A DNA stretch of 6,979 bases from Pirellulales bacterium (GTDB lineage: Bacteria; Planctomycetota; Planctomycetia; Pirellulales; Thermoguttaceae). The notes beneath the pieces were generated by a model, which did not search any database, had not been told where the DNA came from, and worked only from the letters and a program-made list of their open reading frames with translations. The number at the start of each line of letters is the position of its first letter. The stretch's first letter is position 1. Of the stretch, positions 4,077 through 6,979 are shown one piece after another. The translations under genes were made by a program, and so were the position numbers. The stretch covers positions 1-6,979 of the forward strand of contig JAUWWA010000088.1 in the NCBI GenBank assembly GCA_030617125.1, read 5' to 3'.

Positions 4077-6671
4077 TTGCTCGGCTCCCGGTGCGCCGCG
4101 CTGCCGCTGCGCGCGTGCAGTCGCGTTGCGCGCCTGGCGTGCGCGATCGTGATGCTCTGCGCGGCGACGGCGGCGGCCCAAGGGCTCGCGCCGCCGCCTG
4201 GCCCGGCCGACGCTCCGCCGACGCCGGCCGGCACGCGGCGGATTCGCGTTTTCCCGCGCGGCGATGTTCCCGTACAGGTGCAGTGGTTCCCCGATCCGAA
4301 CAGCGCCCAGTGGATCGCGGTGATCGACTCGGGCGTGAACCTGATCGTCGACGGTTTGCCGCAGTTCGGCTCGATCGACGTGGTGACCGATCGGCTGGTC
4401 ATCTGGACCGCCGGCCTTCAGGAGCCCGACCTGACCGGCAACAGGGCGCAAGACGCCCAAGTGCCGTTGGAAATCTACATGGAGGGCAACATCGTCTTCC
4501 GCCAGGGCGAGCGGGTGATCTACGCCGACCGGATGTACTACGACGTGATCAACGAGATCGGCACGGTCCTCGGCGCCGAGATGCTCACGCCGGTCCGCAG
4601 CTACGAGGGGTTGTTGCGGCTTCGCGCGGAGGTAATCCGGCAGGCCGGACACGGCCGCTACTTCGCCCAAAATGCGTTCATCACTTCCAGTCGGATGGGC
4701 CGGCCGGGGTATCGGATCCAGGCGGGCGACATCTACTTCGAGGACCTCGAGTTCCCGTCGATCGACCCGTTCAGCGGGCAGCCGCTCGTCGACGCGCTCA
4801 CCCGCGAGCCGGTGGTCGAACACCGTCGCTTGGCCACCGCGCGGAACACGCTGCTGTTTCTCGGCGAGGTGCCGGTCTTCTATTGGCCGGTGCTGGCCAC
4901 CGACGCGACCGAGCCGACGTTCTACATCCGCAACGCCAGGCTGAAGAGCGACCGCGTGTTCGGCACGCAGATCCTCACGACCTGGAACACGTACGAGTTG
5001 CTCGGCGTGCGGCATCCGATCGAGGGGACGGAGTGGGACACCAGCTTGGATTACCTTAGCGACCGCGGCTTCGGCCACGGCACGACGTTCCTTTACCACC
5101 GCGACTTCCTGGGCGGCATCCCCGGCCGCACCGCCGGGTTGTTCGATTACTGGGGAATCGAAGACCACGGCGTGGACAACCTCGGCGAAGGCCGCCGCGC
5201 GCTCGCGCCCAATAAGGACTACCGCTTCCGCCTCTTCTGGCAACACCGTCAGGAACTGCCCGGCGATTTCCGCTTCTCCGCCGAAGTCGGATGGCTGAGC
5301 GACCGGAACTTCCTCGAACAGTACTTCGAACGCGAGTGGGACGAGTTGAAGGACCAGACGACCGCCCTGGAGTTGCAACAAACTCGCGACAACACCGCCT
5401 GGAGCATCATGGCCGACGCGCGGCTGAACGAGTTCTTCACCCAGACCGAATGGCTGCCGCGGGCCGATCATTTCTGGCTCGGCCAGTCGATTTTCCGTGA
5501 CGCGTTTACGTGGTACGAACACTCGAGCGTCGGCTATGCCCGGCTCCGGACGGCCGCCGCGCCGACCGACCCCGCCGACGCGCCGTGGGCGTTGATGCCG
5601 TGGGAATTGGCCTCGCGGGAAGGCGAGCGGCTGGTCACCCGGCAGGAGGTCGACTACCCGCTGCAACTCGGTCCGGTAAAGGTCGTCCCTTACGCGCTCG
5701 GCGAGTTGGCCCATTGGGGCGAAGACATGGCGGGCGACGACCTGCAACGGGCGTACTACCAGGCGGGCCTTCGCGCGAGCATGCCCATGTGGCGAGTCAA
5801 CCCGATGGCCGAGAACCGGTTGCTCAACGTTCACGGGCTGGCGCACAAGGTCGTGTTCGACGCCGAATTGGCCTTCGCCGAGTCGAACCGCGACCTGACG
5901 CTGCTGCCGCTGTACGACCCGCTCGACGACGATTCGATCGAGGCGCTGCGCCGCCACCTCACGTCGCTACCGCCGGTGCTCTCGCCGTTCGATCCGCGAA
6001 GCTATGCCCTGCGAACCGGCATGGCCGGCTGGGTGACCGCGCCGAGCACCGAAGTGGCCGACGATCTGCTCGCCATGCGGCTGGGCATGCGCCATCGCTG
6101 GCAGACGAAACGCGGCATGCCGGGCAACCGGCGAATCATCGACTGGATCACGCTCGACGCGGGCACCACCTGGTTCCCTGAAGAAAACCGCGACAACTTC
6201 GGCACCGGCGTCGGGCTGGTCGACTACGATTTCCGCTGGCACGTGGGCGATCGGCTGACGTTGGTCTCCGACGGATTGTTCGACTTCTTCGACGACGGGC
6301 AGCGGGTGCTCAACGTCGGCGGATTCCTCAGCCGGCCGCCGCGCGGCAGCCTCTACGTCGGCATGCGGCTGCTCGACGGACCGATAAGCAGCAGCATCCT
6401 GTCGATGTCGTACACCTACTGGATGAGTCCCAAGTGGATTTCCTCGTTCGGTACGTCGATCGACCTCGGCGGCGAAGGGAACATCGGGCAGCGGTTCACC
6501 GTTACGCGGATCGGAGAATCGCTGCTGATCAGCGCCGGTTTCAACGTCGACGCCGCACGCAACAACGTCGGCGTGAACCTCGCCATCGAACCCCGCTTCC
6601 TGCCCAAAAACCGGCTCGGCCGCGTCGGCGGCGCCCGCATCCCCGTGGCGGGAGCGTATGGGCTCGAATGA
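4077..6671 (+). CDS. lptD: LptD/OstA-like outer-membrane LPS-assembly protein (864 aa)
   Basis: LptD forms the outer-membrane beta-barrel that inserts lipopolysaccharide into the outer leaflet. Residues 1-35 look like a signal peptide (Arg-rich n-region, LACAIVMLCAATAAA core, cleavage near AAA-Q). A Pro-rich linker with PPPG (39-42) follows. About 70-215 resembles the OstA jelly-roll that receives LPS (VPLEIYMEGNIVFRQGERVIYADRMYYD). Then come LptD-like landmarks VPVFYWPVLATD (265-276) and YLSDRGFGHG (326-335), and a long stretch of alternating aromatic strands typical of a barrel. A last strand NVGVNLAIEPRF ends at Phe841, leaving a 23-residue basic tail. After the signal peptide there is no cysteine, so the E. 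coli-type disulfides cannot form. The TTG start is chosen because it preserves the signal peptide n-region; there is no clear Shine-Dalgarno, and CTG codons lie upstream. The family call is good; strict orthology to lptD is less certain. Confidence 0.75.
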   Translation: MLGSRCAALPLRACSRVARLACAIVMLCAATAAAQGLAPPPGPADAPPTPAGTRRIRVFPRGDVPVQVQWFPDPNSAQWIAVIDSGVNLIVDGLPQFGSIDVVTDRLVIWTAGLQEPDLTGNRAQDAQVPLEIYMEGNIVFRQGERVIYADRMYYDVINEIGTVLGAEMLTPVRSYEGLLRLRAEVIRQAGHGRYFAQNAFITSSRMGRPGYRIQAGDIYFEDLEFPSIDPFSGQPLVDALTREPVVEHRRLATARNTLLFLGEVPVFYWPVLATDATEPTFYIRNARLKSDRVFGTQILTTWNTYELLGVRHPIEGTEWDTSLDYLSDRGFGHGTTFLYHRDFLGGIPGRTAGLFDYWGIEDHGVDNLGEGRRALAPNKDYRFRLFWQHRQELPGDFRFSAEVGWLSDRNFLEQYFEREWDELKDQTTALELQQTRDNTAWSIMADARLNEFFTQTEWLPRADHFWLGQSIFRDAFTWYEHSSVGYARLRTAAAPTDPADAPWALMPWELASREGERLVTRQEVDYPLQLGPVKVVPYALGELAHWGEDMAGDDLQRAYYQAGLRASMPMWRVNPMAENRLLNVHGLAHKVVFDAELAFAESNRDLTLLPLYDPLDDDSIEALRRHLTSLPPVLSPFDPRSYALRTGMAGWVTAPSTEVADDLLAMRLGMRHRWQTKRGMPGNRRIIDWITLDAGTTWFPEENRDNFGTGVGLVDYDFRWHVGDRLTLVSDGLFDFFDDGQRVLNVGGFLSRPPRGSLYVGMRLLDGPISSSILSMSYTYWMSPKWISSFGTSIDLGGEGNIGQRFTVTRIGESLLISAGFNVDAARNNVGVNLAIEPRFLPKNRLGRVGGARIPVAGAYGLE

Positions 6672-6720
6672 TGAATGCTGAATGATGAATGCTGAATGAC
6701 GAAGCACGAATGACGAAGGC
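6666..6720. repeat. Heptamer tandem array GAATGAT/GAATGCT
   Basis: Seven 7-nt units in perfect phase: GAATGAT, GAATGCT, GAATGAT, GAATGCT, GAATGAC, GAAGCAC, GAATGAC, then a 6-nt GAAGGC. The TGA stop of the lptD-like gene is inside the first unit. Because 7 is not a multiple of 3, TGA appears in all three forward frames (6669, 6679, 6683). Confidence 0.85.
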
Positions 6721-6791
6721 GAATCCCCAAATCCCTGAATCCCCAAATCCCCAAATCCCTAAATCCCCAAATCCCTAAATCCCCAATCCCC
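6721..6791. repeat. Octamer tandem array AAATCCCC/AAATCCCT
   Basis: Eight phased 8-nt units ((A/G)AATCCC(C/T)) plus a final 7-nt AATCCCC, directly following the heptamer array. The last base largely alternates C and T. The minus strand carries nine runs of 3-4 G separated by 3-5 nt (GGGGATTTAGGGATTT type), so it can in principle form G-quadruplexes. The array ends 4 nt before the start codon of the next gene. Confidence 0.85.
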
Positions 6792-6795
6792 AACC

Positions 6796-6979
6796 ATGAC
6801 ACACGATCAACGACCTGCCGGCGAGCGAAGCTGGGTGGAAAAGTTCCGGGATGCCTTCAGCGGCCTGAGGGAGGGCGTGCACGACCAGGGCAGCTTCCTC
6901 GTCCACTTCGCCGCCGCCGCCGTGGTCGTCGCGACCGCCACCGTGCTACGCATCGACAGCGTGGTCGAGTGGTGCATCC
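6796..6979 (+). CDS. dgkA: Diacylglycerol/undecaprenol kinase family protein, 5' part only
   Basis: The first 61 residues are visible; the gene runs off the window. After a short polar N-terminus comes WVEKFRDAFSGLREGVHDQ, then a first transmembrane helix SFLVHFAAAAVVVATATVL and RIDSVVEWCI. This matches the N-terminal part of small DagK/UndPK-type membrane kinases (F..A..Gi......rnf..H.aaa..v.......l...EW). They phosphorylate diacylglycerol or undecaprenol to recycle envelope lipids. The catalytic glutamate motif (E.lNtAiE) would be downstream and is not seen, so the substrate cannot be judged. The ATG at 6796 has no Shine-Dalgarno; the octamer array ends 4 nt before it. It is on the same strand as the lptD-like gene, 124 bp downstream, with no terminator seen between them. 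Confidence 0.75.
   Translation, partial: MTHDQRPAGERSWVEKFRDAFSGLREGVHDQGSFLVHFAAAAVVVATATVLRIDSVVEWCI

Noticed and set aside
4062..5957. 631-codon minus-strand open frame opposite the lptD-like gene
   Set aside because: Antisense shadow caused by high third-position GC. The plus-strand product has a signal peptide and LptD landmarks, while the antisense product is low-complexity Arg/Val/Gly-rich.
5967..6746. Minus-strand frame with FVLRHSAFIIQHSSF-like repeats
   Set aside because: The repetitive peptide is just the heptamer array translated, and the rest is antisense to the lptD-like gene.
6666..6791. CRISPR array
   Set aside because: Units are 7 and 8 nt, contiguous and without spacers; they are simple tandem repeats.

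Overview
The window looks like a piece of a GC-rich Gram-negative chromosome, most likely from a planctomycete of the Pirellulales type. This rests on an outer-membrane LptD-like protein, a PEGA-domain protein, high third-position GC, and intergenic spacers full of short degenerate repeats (GAATGAT-type heptamers, AAATCCCC-type octamers, GTAACACAGGC-type hairpins). The taxonomic call is inference; no rRNA or other marker is present.

Layout. Bases 2-337 (+) are the 3' end of a PEGA-domain protein gene. It converges on a small unrecognised gene at 398-715 (-), which has its own good sigma70-like promoter and a strong Shine-Dalgarno. Then come the three genes of the beta-lysylation pathway of elongation factor P: epmA (878-1870, -), efp (1958-2527, -) and, divergent from efp across 56 bp, epmB (2584-3681, +). 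A 395-bp spacer (3682-4076) holds hairpin repeats, a near-consensus promoter and a REP-like inverted repeat. It leads into a large lptD-like outer-membrane gene (4077-6671, +). A spacer built of two successive short tandem arrays follows (6666-6791), and the window ends inside a diacylglycerol/undecaprenol kinase-family gene (6796 onward, +).

How the genes work together. EpmB converts L-alpha-lysine to (R)-beta-lysine, EpmA attaches it to Lys34 of EF-P, and modified EF-P relieves ribosomes stalled at polyproline. All three proteins keep the diagnostic residues. No epmC-like hydroxylase gene is seen here. The LptD-like protein and the lipid kinase both belong to the envelope. The LptD-like protein carries a PPPG motif just after its signal peptide, so its translation may depend on the neighbouring EF-P system (inference).

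The most notable points are: in-frame expansions in both EF-P-modifying enzymes (a 21-bp duplication in epmA and a roughly 28-codon hairpin-bearing insertion in epmB); tandem arrays that begin exactly at the stop codons of efp and lptD; a G-quadruplex-capable, telomere-like octamer array abutting the dgkA-like start codon; and a REP-like hairpin in the predicted lptD leader. I found no convincing wholly new multi-gene system.
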